From contig CANGYR010000005.1 of assembly GCA_947458275.1 (NCBI GenBank), forward strand, positions 1 to 64,000: a stretch of DNA of 64,000 nt, written 5' to 3'. Positions within the stretch are counted from its first letter, which is position 1. Each line of letters opens with the position of its first letter. This document shows, piece after piece, positions 1 through 7,700 of this stretch. Source of the stretch: Chitinophagaceae bacterium. GTDB taxonomy: Bacteria; Bacteroidota; Bacteroidia; Chitinophagales; Chitinophagaceae. A program made the position numbers and the translations under genes. The notes under the pieces were generated by a model, which made no database searches, had not been told where the DNA came from, and saw only the letters and a program-made list of their open reading frames with translations.

Positions 1-148
1 AATTATCATTATTTTTGTTCTGCAAAACACGAGTTCTTTATCACTTTTTTAGCCTCCTTTTTAAGGCCCCGATCCTGAGGTTTTTGAAATCGTTTTTTAG
101 GGGGTCAATTTGAAACGGAACGAGGGGGTCAGTTTAGCCGGATTTTAC
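1..148. mobile_element. Terminal part of an IS21-like insertion sequence
   Basis: Two near-identical blocks starting GGGGGTCA lie at 100-110 and 124-134, each followed by a short purine-rich spacer. Read on the minus strand, the segment from 148 begins with TG and runs through CCGGCTAAACTGACCCCC. Tandem GGGGGTCAgTTT blocks of this kind are typical of IS21-family ends in Bacteroidota; that attribution is from memory. The transposase genes would lie left of the window. The element forms the last seven codons and stop of abiEii, so it has landed inside that gene. The exact terminus is inferred. Confidence 0.6.
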
Positions 149-1019
149 AGTCTGGTGGAAGAATGCTGATTTTACTTGGTGAATGGTTAGCATATTCAAG
201 CCCTCGCAACGAATTAAACTTTTCTCTATGAGCAACAATGTTGTTGTATAGGTCTTTATTTTTCAATGCTTCGATTCCGTGTTCGGTATCCATCAATTTT
301 TCCAAGTCATATAAGTGTCTTGAAAGTCTGTCCATGCGAATTTTTTCAACATCCTGTGAAAATTCTTCGTGAAGCAAAAATATTTTTTCTAAAAACGTTC
401 TTTGTGGAAGTACAGTCGGTATAGCAAAAGGAACGGTTACAAAACTTTGTTGAGGAAATTTTTCACTTAAAATTGCGTTTATTTTTCTTTCTTCAATTGG
501 CTCCATTAATGAACGTGAACTTACTTCTATCAAAATCCTTTGCGGTAAATATTCTGATGTATCAATTACTGAATTGTAATAAATTTCAATTACCTGTGGG
601 TCTTTGTCTGAATCTTTTACTGGTTGAGCAATTAACTTGCATTCATCAATTGCTTTCCATTCAGTTAATATTTTTGATAAGTCCTCAAGGAAAGTCGTTG
701 ATATAAATTCACAAGATTGTTTCCTTAGATTTTTGATTTGAGTTTTACTGATGTTGCCTGCAAACCCAAAAAACTTTCTGTCTATTGCCAAATCAATATC
801 TTCAGAAAATCGTTCTATCAAATTCCAACCTTTGCTTAGTGAAGTTCCACCTTTGAAAACAATATTTTTACTGTATGACAATGAAAAAGATGCGTTCAAT
901 GCCAATGTTACCCACCAATCTTTTTCTATTGCTACTGATGGCAAACCAGTTAATTCTGTTGCCTGATTAAGAATTTCAATTCTTCTTTCCTTTGATAATG
1001 TTAGCCAGTTGGTATTCAT
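129..1019 (-). CDS. abiEii: AbiEii/AbiGii nucleotidyltransferase toxin, C-terminus replaced by IS end
   Basis: This is the toxin of a type IV AbiE toxin-antitoxin pair. The family has a nucleotidyltransferase fold that modifies tRNA or other targets and arrests growth during phage infection. The signature segment with VFKGGTSLSKGW followed by FSEDIDLAI is intact and holds the GS and DxD active-site motifs. I start at the ATG at 1019, which overlaps the antitoxin stop as ATGA, rather than at the upstream in-frame start at 1052. The protein is 296 residues. It ends PPDCKIRLN, and the last residues are encoded by the IS21-like end. Full-length homologues continue past the PP with a helical tail, so about 40-50 residues are probably missing (inference). 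The toxin may be inactive. Confidence 0.82.
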   Translation of the reverse strand: MNTNWLTLSKERRIEILNQATELTGLPSVAIEKDWWVTLALNASFSLSYSKNIVFKGGTSLSKGWNLIERFSEDIDLAIDRKFFGFAGNISKTQIKNLRKQSCEFISTTFLEDLSKILTEWKAIDECKLIAQPVKDSDKDPQVIEIYYNSVIDTSEYLPQRILIEVSSRSLMEPIEERKINAILSEKFPQQSFVTVPFAIPTVLPQRTFLEKIFLLHEEFSQDVEKIRMDRLSRHLYDLEKLMDTEHGIEALKNKDLYNNIVAHREKFNSLRGLEYANHSPSKISILPPDCKIRLN

Positions 1020-1618
1020 CGTATGGATTTTATTAATATTTTGTTTACCCAAGCTGGTGCAAGTTTGGCATCATTCATTATATTTTCGGTTTTCTCTTTT
1101 TTAAGAAGCGTTTGAATTTTCAATATTGTTTCATCATCTACTTTTGATTGACCAATAGTTTTTAGTGCCTGAATGACTAAACGGCTTATTTCGCCTTGTG
1201 CTAATAAATTTTTTGGACTTGTATTTTTAAAAGTAATTGTTCGCTTTCCAACTTTAATGCTTCTTGCTGCTCCATCAGTTAGATAAACTACTTTCATTGG
1301 AACTTGGGTTGATAACCCCAATTTATTTAATGCCTGAACTCCTGTTGGGACAATTCTTGCCTTGTCTCGCCTTGCAATCGCTTTAGCTACATCTTCGGTT
1401 GATGGAAACAGAACGCCAAGTTCTTTGTCAATTTTGGGATATAAGTAAATGCCGTGAGCCAATCGAACAAGTATTTCCTTTTCTTTCAATCGTAACAAGG
1501 CTTTCTTAACACTTTCGGGATTGCCATAGTCTAAAAAGTCGTTCACAAAAAGAACACTTCCTTTTGGGTGTGATTTCAGCACTTCGGCAATCTTGTTTTC
1601 TACTATTGGTCGCTCCAT
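1016..1618 (-). CDS. abiEi: AbiEi-type antitoxin / DUF6088 family transcriptional regulator
   Basis: A 200-residue protein with an N-terminal winged helix (about residues 5-60, containing FLDYGNPESVKKAL and RLAHGIYLYPK) and a C-terminal domain with the family pattern around VPTGVQALNKLGLSTQVP and VYLTDGAARSI. AbiEi proteins repress their own operon by binding inverted repeats and neutralise AbiEii without stable protein contact. The stop overlaps the toxin start by four bases, the classic AbiE operon arrangement. A perfect 9 bp inverted repeat 14 bases upstream of the start is the likely operator. No truncation is visible in this gene. Confidence 0.85.
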   Translation of the reverse strand: MERPIVENKIAEVLKSHPKGSVLFVNDFLDYGNPESVKKALLRLKEKEILVRLAHGIYLYPKIDKELGVLFPSTEDVAKAIARRDKARIVPTGVQALNKLGLSTQVPMKVVYLTDGAARSIKVGKRTITFKNTSPKNLLAQGEISRLVIQALKTIGQSKVDDETILKIQTLLKKEKTENIMNDAKLAPAWVNKILIKSIR

Positions 1619-1631
1619 TGCGATTTATTTC

Positions 1632-1658
1632 GTCCCAAATTTAGTGAATATTTGGGAC
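1632..1658. promoter_or_regulatory. Inverted-repeat operator in front of abiEi
   Basis: Two perfect 9-base arms, GTCCCAAAT and ATTTGGGAC, separated by nine bases, sit immediately upstream of the abiEi start at 1618. AbiEi antitoxins are known to bind paired inverted repeats in their own promoter. This palindrome is in the right place and is the only one nearby, so it is the likely autoregulatory site. Confidence 0.7.
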
Positions 1659-1682
1659 AAATATTACTAGCTGTCAGATAAA

Positions 1683-1904
1683 TTATAAATACTTTTCTTT
1701 CCTAATTGTAATTTGGTATTCAACGTTAGTATTTGAACCATGGTCATGACCGGATTTGGTGCAAAAATCTGACTCAAAAAACGTACGCTGGGCAATTTGA
1801 AAAAGTCCGTTTGGCGGGGGAGTTGTGGTGCAAATTTTGGTGCAAATGGACAAAAAAAATAAGGATTTCAGCATTTCTAAATCCGCTGAAACCCTTACTG
1901 GTAT
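1683..1904. other. Relic end of an older tRNA-targeted element, with arm-type repeats
   Basis: This stretch lies directly beyond the partial tRNA repeat at 1920. It holds a pair of GGTGCAAA repeats at 1827-1834 and 1839-1846 (12-base period) and a third copy at 1758-1765. The integrase element next door has CCCACCA pairs with the same period. The minus frame of 1683-1874 could encode 63 residues resembling only the leader of such an integrase gene, without any integrase domain. I read it as the decayed end of another integrated element and not as a gene. Confidence 0.5.
1850..1896 (-). terminator. Rho-independent terminator after the partial tRNA-Asn copy
   Basis: The arms GCTGAAACCCTT (1885-1896) and AAGGATTTCAGC (1861-1872) pair with one G-U. 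On the minus strand they are followed by a run of U residues. It probably once terminated a tRNA-Asn transcript, before the 7.1 kb element came between this end and the tRNA. Confidence 0.65.
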
Positions 1905-1919
1905 TGAGCTCCCCCTGTT

Positions 1920-1949
1920 GGACTTGAACCTGAGACCCTCTGATTAACA
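1920..1949. repeat. Distal attachment repeat (30 bp of tRNA-Asn)
   Basis: This is an exact 30-base copy of 9041-9070, covering the T arm, variable region and 3' half of the anticodon arm of tRNA-Asn. Identity ends abruptly on both sides. The bases outside (1911-1919) still resemble a tRNA 3' acceptor, but its T stem would not pair with this copy, so the outer flank comes from a different tRNA or element. Confidence 0.88.
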
Positions 1950-2008
1950 ATAACTACTTGTATGTCAATCTTTTAGGGAGTGTAAATGCAGTTGTGACTA
2001 AAGCCTTT

Positions 2009-2028
2009 CCCACCAGTTTTCCCACCAG
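2009..2028. promoter_or_regulatory. Putative integrase arm-type sites, distal end
   Basis: Two copies of CCCACCAG at 2009-2016 and 2021-2028 have a 12-base period and a TTTT spacer. A matching pair in the same orientation lies at the other end of the element (8953-8972). Paired short direct repeats near both ends are what arm-binding tyrosine integrases use. Confidence 0.6.
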
Positions 2029-2040
2029 TGATTTACAATA

Positions 2041-2673
2041 TTATAACAACCATCCATTATTTAAAAGAAACTTTTTACACTTACTACAAAACTCCTTTTC
2101 TTCTCCTGTGTGATCACCGCCCTCCGCATCTCTCATGAAGCATGTTTTAACAGGACAGTGCGGCAGTCCTGCAGTGTGTCCGAGCTCATGTATAACAATT
2201 TTCCAGAAAGCTGATTTGTTTTTCAGTCTGTAGTTGGAAGCAACACCGGCATTACCCGGTTTGTAAGCTAACCCCATGACTCCCCAGTCCTTATGTTTAC
2301 CTTTTGTTGTGCTTATATCAACAGTTGTTATACCCATTATCACTTCATTTTTCTTAGCGCGTGCGCTCATCCATTTTATTAAAGAGTCTGCTCTGTATCT
2401 GTTTCTAGGTTTATAGTAGGTAGATGCGGGCATCATCAACCGATCTGCTAAGATTGTATTTGGTAAATATTTTTTTATTTGACTATAACACTTATCAATA
2501 ATGACCTTATTTATCCCATTTCCAAGTGGATGTAAAATAATTCTTTTGGGGCTAGACAATTCCCTTAAACTAAGGACTTGGTAATTGTATGAACAAGCTA
2601 TGGTGCTGTTACTTGACTTAACAGCGGCAATTAAAATCACAATAATTAAAAACAATCTGACTGTTTGCTTCAT
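2041..2673 (-). CDS. Exported archaemetzincin-type zinc protease
   Basis: A 210-residue protein with an N-terminal hydrophobic stretch (residues 5-18) that is probably a signal peptide or anchor. The archaemetzincin signature is complete: HELGH at 162-166, H172, C173, C178, M180 and a later CxxC at 196-199. His162, His166 and His172 would bind the catalytic zinc, Glu163 is the general base, and the four cysteines make the second zinc site of this family. Archaemetzincins are usually cytosolic, so the export signal is unusual. It is the last gene of the cargo operon, two bases after the lipoprotein stop, and the gene nearest the distal attachment site. The substrate cannot be read from sequence. 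Confidence 0.82.
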   Translation of the reverse strand: MKQTVRLFLIIVILIAAVKSSNSTIACSYNYQVLSLRELSSPKRIILHPLGNGINKVIIDKCYSQIKKYLPNTILADRLMMPASTYYKPRNRYRADSLIKWMSARAKKNEVIMGITTVDISTTKGKHKDWGVMGLAYKPGNAGVASNYRLKNKSAFWKIVIHELGHTAGLPHCPVKTCFMRDAEGGDHTGEEKEFCSKCKKFLLNNGWLL

Positions 2674-2675
2674 AA

Positions 2676-3608
2676 TTAATTTTGGTTTGCTTTATTAATA
2701 AGGCGTTCTGTATTTTCTTGCTCCTTTTTTTGTTGTCTCTGACTTGGTGTTGCGTAAATCTCAAAAATATCAGGTAGAGCATAACTTTTAGGAAAAACTT
2801 TTACTGTCAACTGAAATGTACTATAATTATCTTTAACGTTGTACTTGTCACCAACTTTGTCCACCGTGTAAGATGAATTTGTAGTGCTCTCAAAACCAAA
2901 GTAAAAATTCTCATTCTCAAAAAGAGCACGTTTAGTAAAACTACTATTTCTTTTCTTGCCTGAATAAGAACCTGTGTTATTGTCATTGTCTGTTGACCAG
3001 GTGCCCGCACTGTTTTCAATTTTATCCATTTCATCATTAAAGTCCTCGTAAATACCCAAAAAAGGATCATTAGGGTCATGTTTAGGCATAGAAACAAAAA
3101 TATCTTCAAAACCATACTTGTATTTCAGATTGTAATCCTCCATATATATTTGAATGAAAAGGTTAATTAACTCTTCATCTGAAGTGGCAGGATAGTTATA
3201 GCTTACACTTGAAAGAAACTGATCTGTTGAATTACCATTTATTTTATAGTTATAAACATTACCCTTCTTGTCGTGGCGGACAAAACCACTAAATTCAGGG
3301 ATGAGATGATAGCTATAATCTTTAATAGATAATTTTATATGATATTCTTTATTTACTTCCAACAAACTGACACCTTGAACATTTGAAGCATATCCAGCAG
3401 CATATAAGTTCCATTGTTTTATGTCTCCTCCAAAAGTGATTTTTTCAAAAGTAATTTTATTTAAACTAACTTTTAATGAATTAACTGGTTCTTGCTCAAT
3501 ATTGACGCCGGCAGTAGTATCTGTAACAGGTATTTGTGAGTTTGAATTTACATTACCGCAGGAAGCAATAATAAAAGATATCCAGATAGTTTTTAAAGTA
3601 TTACCCAT
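2676..3608 (-). CDS. Predicted lipoprotein of unknown function
   Basis: 310 residues. The N-terminus has a hydrophobic segment ending IIASCGN, a plausible lipobox with Cys17, so the mature protein would be a surface or periplasmic lipoprotein. I recognise no family. The middle is rich in Asp, Asn, Ser and Thr, with a stretch around residues 200-215 (STDNDNNTGSYSGKK) that looks like a flexible loop. Beta-rich patterns (alternating YKYKIN, FQLTVKVFP) fit a secreted beta-fold. Its stop lies two bases from the start of the archaemetzincin gene, so the two are almost certainly cotranscribed and may act together outside the cytoplasm. Confidence 0.65.
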   Translation of the reverse strand: MGNTLKTIWISFIIASCGNVNSNSQIPVTDTTAGVNIEQEPVNSLKVSLNKITFEKITFGGDIKQWNLYAAGYASNVQGVSLLEVNKEYHIKLSIKDYSYHLIPEFSGFVRHDKKGNVYNYKINGNSTDQFLSSVSYNYPATSDEELINLFIQIYMEDYNLKYKYGFEDIFVSMPKHDPNDPFLGIYEDFNDEMDKIENSAGTWSTDNDNNTGSYSGKKRNSSFTKRALFENENFYFGFESTTNSSYTVDKVGDKYNVKDNYSTFQLTVKVFPKSYALPDIFEIYATPSQRQQKKEQENTERLINKANQN

Positions 3609-3644
3609 TAGAATATATTTTAATACATTAAAGTGTTTCGTGAA

Positions 3645-4256
3645 TTATTCAAGGATTTTAACATTCTTAAATTCCCCTTCGGTAATTTGTATTGTTTTTT
3701 CAACCCCATTATTATAATATTTTACAATTCCACTAAATGAACCATCAGCATAACCATTGGCTATTTTGGTAAAGTTGACTGTGAATTGTTGTCCATCAGC
3801 ATGCTCTGGGTGACAAAAATAAACCCACTTGATTTCATTATTAGCTGATGTAAATGTTTTTGGAGCAGTCAAAGAAGTAGTTCTAAGTTCTATTTCAAGA
3901 ATAGGTCCCCCCTCATCACCGTAGTAATTATTTTTTGTTGCATGAATAGAGTATAGATACTTTGTATTTGTAAGTTCATCACCATTCATTAAATCAAAAG
4001 GATTATTTGAAGTATTTATATTGTCATAGGTTTGCTCTTTCCTTATTAAAGAACCTTCTCTTGCATTTTGTGTTAAGGATCCATTCATCTCATATAGTGT
4101 GCCATTCCATTTGTATTTGAATGTTGCTGCTGGTTCATTACAGTTTGTTGGTGTTTGAGCATCAGCTGGTTTATTACAGCTTAAATTGAATAAAATAAGT
4201 GATGCTGAAAATGTTAATAGCACGGCAGATGCAAGTAAAAGTTTTTTTGTTTTCAT
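3645..4256 (-). CDS. Predicted lipoprotein of unknown function
   Basis: 203 residues. The N-terminal signal runs to about residue 26, followed by LFNLSCNK, a lipobox ending at Cys27, and a Pro/Thr/Asn-rich linker. The mature part has beta-strand-like alternation (ATFKYKWNGTLYEMNGS and later FSGIVKYYNNG). This resembles small Bacteroidota lipoproteins annotated as DUF6252-like, but I am not sure of that family. It is the first gene of the cargo operon (36 bases before the next gene) and lies just downstream of the structured segment at 4284-4412, which would be in its 5' leader. Confidence 0.6.
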   Translation of the reverse strand: MKTKKLLLASAVLLTFSASLILFNLSCNKPADAQTPTNCNEPAATFKYKWNGTLYEMNGSLTQNAREGSLIRKEQTYDNINTSNNPFDLMNGDELTNTKYLYSIHATKNNYYGDEGGPILEIELRTTSLTAPKTFTSANNEIKWVYFCHPEHADGQQFTVNFTKIANGYADGSFSGIVKYYNNGVEKTIQITEGEFKNVKILE

Positions 4257-4283
4257 TTTTTTATTGTTTGTGATAAAACAACA

Positions 4284-4412
4284 CGTGGGCTAACAACATC
4301 TGAAGTAACTAGAGGGAGTCAAAGCCCTTGGATACCTGCAGAGTGTAGCCCACGCTTAACGTGAACCTCATCTCTGCTTCTAGTATCCTGGTAATTTTGA
4401 CTTTTCTAGTTA
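4284..4412 (-). ncRNA. Strongly structured noncoding segment, function unknown
   Basis: Four complementary blocks nest in order: TAACTAGA (4306-4313) with TCTAGTTA (4405-4412), AGTCAAA (4317-4323) with TTTGACT (4396-4402), GGATAC (4330-4335) with GTATCC (4383-4388), and GCAGAG (4338-4343) with CTCTGC (4372-4377). A separate 9 bp pair, CGTGGGCTA (4284-4292) with TAGCCCACG (4346-4354), would compete by taking part of the loop. On the minus strand it ends 28 bases before the cargo lipoprotein start. It could be a switching leader RNA, a small RNA, or a DNA hairpin used in transfer or replication. No reverse transcriptase is present, so a retron is unlikely. Confidence 0.5.
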
Positions 4413-4489
4413 TAGAAGCAACGATTAGTTGTAACTATTTAATATTTATGTTGTCGTCCCTACATGTTTAAATTTTTTAACAGCATAAA

Positions 4490-4530
4490 AATAATACAAA
4501 ATACCCTTTCATGTAACAGACAGAAAGGGT
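4490..4530 (-). terminator. Terminator after the JAB/RadC gene
   Basis: A perfect 8 bp stem, GAAAGGGT (4523-4530) with ACCCTTTC (4503-4510), lies 25 bases beyond the JAB gene stop on the minus strand. U-rich sequence follows. It would separate the mobility genes from the cargo operon. Confidence 0.65.
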
Positions 4531-4554
4531 GAAACAACTGCTGACTCCCTCCAG

Positions 4555-5028
4555 CTACAAATCACCATGCTCAAGCATACTGTAATAAGTTCCACCAGGT
4601 GAAAGGATCAGGTGGTCAATCAAAGAGATTTCCATCAACCCTGCTGCTTCCTTTAGCCTTTTGGTTTGCTCTTTATCCTGTGGAGATGGTTGTAAATTAC
4701 CAGATGGGTGGTTGTGTGCTAGGATGATGCCTGTCGCGGCAATCTTTAATGCTACAGACAAAATCAACCTGGGTTCTACAATTGTACTAGTGATACCACC
4801 CTTGCTAACTTCATAAACACCGATTAGTCTGTTGGACCGGTTAAAGTAACCGGCAACTAGCCTTTCATAAAGACCAATGGTGTCATCTGAGAAGAACGGC
4901 AACAAGTGTTTATGAGCATCATCCGCACTTTTAATAACTGGGTTTACTGACAAGTCAGGTTGATAGCTGACGCTTATTTCAGCTACCTTGTTGGAAAGAT
5001 TGAACATAAAAAATTGGTTTAGTTGCAT
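4555..5028 (-). CDS. RadC-type JAB/JAMM domain protein
   Basis: 157 residues. The JAMM metal site is visible as HNHPSGNLQPSPQD, that is HxH, ten residues, then Asp, with a Glu upstream in GVYEVSKGG. Proteins of this type are common in Bacteroidota mobile elements and related to the C-terminal half of RadC. They lack the helix-hairpin-helix part, as here, and their substrate is unknown. The start at 5028 gives MQLNQFF; an alternative ATG seven codons later is also possible. The gene lies between two terminators, so it may be transcribed separately. Confidence 0.82.
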   Translation of the reverse strand: MQLNQFFMFNLSNKVAEISVSYQPDLSVNPVIKSADDAHKHLLPFFSDDTIGLYERLVAGYFNRSNRLIGVYEVSKGGITSTIVEPRLILSVALKIAATGIILAHNHPSGNLQPSPQDKEQTKRLKEAAGLMEISLIDHLILSPGGTYYSMLEHGDL

Positions 5029-5035
5029 TCCTAAA

Positions 5036-5067
5036 GGAAAAAACCACCCCCAATTAAGAGGGTGGTT
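5036..5067 (-). terminator. Terminator after the DUF3871-like gene
   Basis: The arms AACCACCC and GGGTGGTT (5042-5049 and 5060-5067) form a perfect 8 bp stem on the minus strand. A run of six U follows, five bases beyond the stop codon. Confidence 0.8.
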
Positions 5068-5071
5068 GTGT

Positions 5072-6067
5072 TTAACTCAGGTACCAACAGTTGGTTTTAT
5101 GCTGCAATCCGTGCTTCAGTTGCTCTACCAGACTGTAAGCATTCACCGACCTGTCAAGGAAGCTGTCAATGTAGGTGCTCTTGTTTGCTCCTGTGAACAG
5201 ATTGTAAAGTTTCCAGAGGTTGATGTCGCCGCTGCGGTCTTTACAAAAGCTCTCATCCCTGTAGTAGTCTTTGACCACCGTACCAATTTGCTGATCCCCA
5301 AACAGTAATGCTGGTATTTCAGATTTGATATCTGAGGGCAGGTGGTTGTACATCCTGCATCTTCCTACCAGTTGTGCAAACTGCTGTTCCGTGATGGAGT
5401 AGTCTGTCAGTGATTTGAGATGACTGAGGTGGTAGTTCTTGTTGTAGCTTTCCAACAGCATCCGTATAGCTGCTTTTAGCTGACCAATTGTTCTAACCTT
5501 TAGGTCTGAAAAATAACCATCCGTCCAGACGCATAGATTGGTGCATACTTTATTCTGAAACCCTATAAACAGTTTAAAGTGCTGGTCGCACTGATTTCTG
5601 CTATAAAGGTTGTCCAGATTGTATGCTTTAACACCGCCTATGGTAAGAGAGAGTGTGTTATCGCCTACATCATCCTGTATGGAGGGTATTTCTATTACAA
5701 ACATCATGCGTTCATAGTAGATGGTTTTCTCCCAGTCCTGTAAATGATGAGCAGGCTTGTCTTTAGCTTCAGGTATTCTACCCTTAATAGGATGTGATAC
5801 CCTTACAGATGGTCTTAGGATGTGCTCACCGTGAAAAATATCAGCGGTGAGATCCAGGGTGCTGTCAATAAAGTCAGCATGACTGATCAGCGGTTCATTG
5901 TCTTTAACAAAAACAGGAATGATGTGCTCATCCCTGATGTTATTAAAACCAACCTCTACAGTGTTTGCTTCTATAAAGGCTTTTGTGTTGCTGTCCGTCC
6001 GCTCTGTTTGTGTGGGGAAGCCTGCAGGACGGACAACTGCAGGGTAGTGATTAATGACTTGTTCCAT
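5072..6067 (-). CDS. DUF3871-like phage/plasmid-type protein
   Basis: 331 residues with no signal peptide. The overall pattern (HVLRPSVRVSHPIKGR-like segment around residue 85, then SLTIGGVKAYN, FIGFQNKVCTNLCVW, and a C-terminal LYNLFTGANK segment) matches what I remember of DUF3871, a family confined to Bacteroidota mobile elements. It recalls DUF932-type proteins of phages and plasmids whose role is unclear. The start overlaps the end of the upstream ATPase gene by 17 bases, which suggests tight co-expression. The pair probably acts on the element's own DNA (inference). Confidence 0.7.
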   Translation of the reverse strand: MEQVINHYPAVVRPAGFPTQTERTDSNTKAFIEANTVEVGFNNIRDEHIIPVFVKDNEPLISHADFIDSTLDLTADIFHGEHILRPSVRVSHPIKGRIPEAKDKPAHHLQDWEKTIYYERMMFVIEIPSIQDDVGDNTLSLTIGGVKAYNLDNLYSRNQCDQHFKLFIGFQNKVCTNLCVWTDGYFSDLKVRTIGQLKAAIRMLLESYNKNYHLSHLKSLTDYSITEQQFAQLVGRCRMYNHLPSDIKSEIPALLFGDQQIGTVVKDYYRDESFCKDRSGDINLWKLYNLFTGANKSTYIDSFLDRSVNAYSLVEQLKHGLQHKTNCWYLS

Positions 6068-6926
6068 TTTGATGAATTTTGAGATTAAGTAATTCAGTTA
6101 CACTATCCTGTTTCTTAAGGATGTCTTTTTTCTGCTGTTCAAAGAAGGGCAGCATGCTTTCTTTGTACTCTGGGTGTTTGTTATAAAGCTCCCTGAGTTG
6201 CTGAACTGTAGTACATTCTTTAATTAGAAGCAACAGATCATCTGAGGTGACATCTGCTCCTGCATTACACCAGTCCTGAATGAGCTTACCTGTTTGTATG
6301 CTCAACTTCTGTTCGGGCTTGCCTGAGAATAGTCCTGTTCGGTCTTTACTGGCAGTAGCATTGTTTTTAATGTCCAGGTCAAAGACCAGTGTAAACTCAT
6401 AGTCCATCCCGTCGCGCTGTACAGTTTTGAGACCTACCTTCTCCGGAACCATCTTACCGTTCTTTTCACTAAGAACATAGTCCTGTTTGGTTCTCATAGT
6501 AGCAATGACATGTGACGGGCACTGAAGTATTTTCTGTACAAAGTCATTGTGTCGGGGCGTCACCTTAGACCAGTTGGTAAAGCTGTTACCTTGCAGGGAT
6601 GAATGGTAGTCTAGCAGATACTCCCATTCATGAGTGAGACTGTCAATGATAATGACCTCCATGCCGGCATCTGTGCATACATCAATAGCTTCACTGTACT
6701 TTTCAGGAGTGTACGGTGCAGTGAGAGGTAGGACATTGTAATTACCCAGATGTACATACAGTTCTGCAGAATGGTTCTCCGTGTCAATCACTGCAATTTT
6801 TGACCAGTTGTTGCAGAGACCATAAGCTACCAGTAAAGAACTCATGGTTTTACCTGAACCGCTGGGACCACTGCAGGACATTTTCATCTTGCTTCTCTTT
6901 CTAGAAGCAGCTTGAAGCTTCATCAT
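6051..6926 (-). CDS. Phage-type AAA family ATPase
   Basis: 291 residues. Walker A is GPSGSGKT (about residues 19-26) and Walker B is MEVIIIDSL (about 109-117), giving a RecA/AAA fold. It resembles the nucleotide-binding proteins found beside single-strand annealing and replication genes in phages. The motif AVIDTENHSAELY is typical of this group. It is the first gene after the 774-base noncoding region and overlaps the DUF3871-like gene. Two adjacent ATGs start it, at 6926 and 6923. Confidence 0.78.
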   Translation of the reverse strand: MMKLQAASRKRSKMKMSCSGPSGSGKTMSSLLVAYGLCNNWSKIAVIDTENHSAELYVHLGNYNVLPLTAPYTPEKYSEAIDVCTDAGMEVIIIDSLTHEWEYLLDYHSSLQGNSFTNWSKVTPRHNDFVQKILQCPSHVIATMRTKQDYVLSEKNGKMVPEKVGLKTVQRDGMDYEFTLVFDLDIKNNATASKDRTGLFSGKPEQKLSIQTGKLIQDWCNAGADVTSDDLLLLIKECTTVQQLRELYNKHPEYKESMLPFFEQQKKDILKKQDSVTELLNLKIHQNGTSH

Positions 6927-7700
6927 AGTTTAAACTTTTAAGGTTTGAAAAAAATATTATCAAACTCTAAAAGGATGTCTTTAAAATGGAGTTCTGCGCA
7001 GCAGGATAAAACTGCTTAAGTAAGTTTTTGAGGGGGGTATCTCTTTTAGAAAAGAGGTGGGGGGACTAGTGTGTTGATATCCTTGTTAAATACGAATGCA
7101 AAAGGTCTTCATTATTTAATTATTTAAACATTAAATGTTTATAGCTATGTACTGGTATAATTATTCTTAAATTACTAAAAATATTAGTCAATTAATATTT
7201 ATACATGTATTATATACTTTCACTGTTGAAACAATGTTGAAAATAATATTTATACTAAATTATTTAGCATTGTTTTTTGTGTTATTTTTATAATGTACCA
7301 CAGGCTGAAATCTGTATCACCCAAGAGGGCTTCAAAAAGTAGTTATTGGGTCAGAAGTCGGATTGAGACATCTTGAAAATTGTCAACATAACAATGACAC
7401 TTAATATAAAGATTGTTTGGTATCTCCGATAGGTACAAAAATGGTTCATTTATAAGTCTGAGGGTGGGAATATGCACAAAGGGTAAAGTGCTCTGAAATA
7501 ACAGAGAATTAAATTTCCATGTAGGTGTAAAGAGTAGTAACTACTCTGACGTACGGCTCAGATGAAGTAATGAGTTAACCATCAATTTTTGGTAGGGGAT
7601 AACTGTGTCAAGTTGAGAGTATTTTTCTTAAAGTCTTTTCTTTTTTATTAGAGGTTTTATGCTGTTGTTTTATTTATACAACATACTATAAAACAACTTC
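6927..7700. other. 774 bp noncoding region of the integrated element
   Basis: No convincing gene is present. The left half holds a G-rich pair of tracts around 7035-7063 flanking a short stem (CTCTTTT with AAAAGAG). The middle is very AT-rich (7100-7300). The right half has a perfect hairpin AGAGTAG-TAA-CTACTCT at 7531-7547 and a small one at 7491-7506. An element that must excise, and perhaps replicate or be packaged, needs cis sites such as an origin, transfer origin or excisionase control; this is the only place in the element large enough to hold them. Confidence 0.4.

Noticed and set aside
1683-1874. 63-codon minus-strand frame as a gene
   Set aside because: It has no domain, crosses arm-type repeats, and looks only like the untranslated leader of a lost integrase.
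4284-4412. Integron attC site or retron msr-msd
   Set aside because: The ends do not match the attC core sites, and no integron integrase or reverse transcriptase is in the window.
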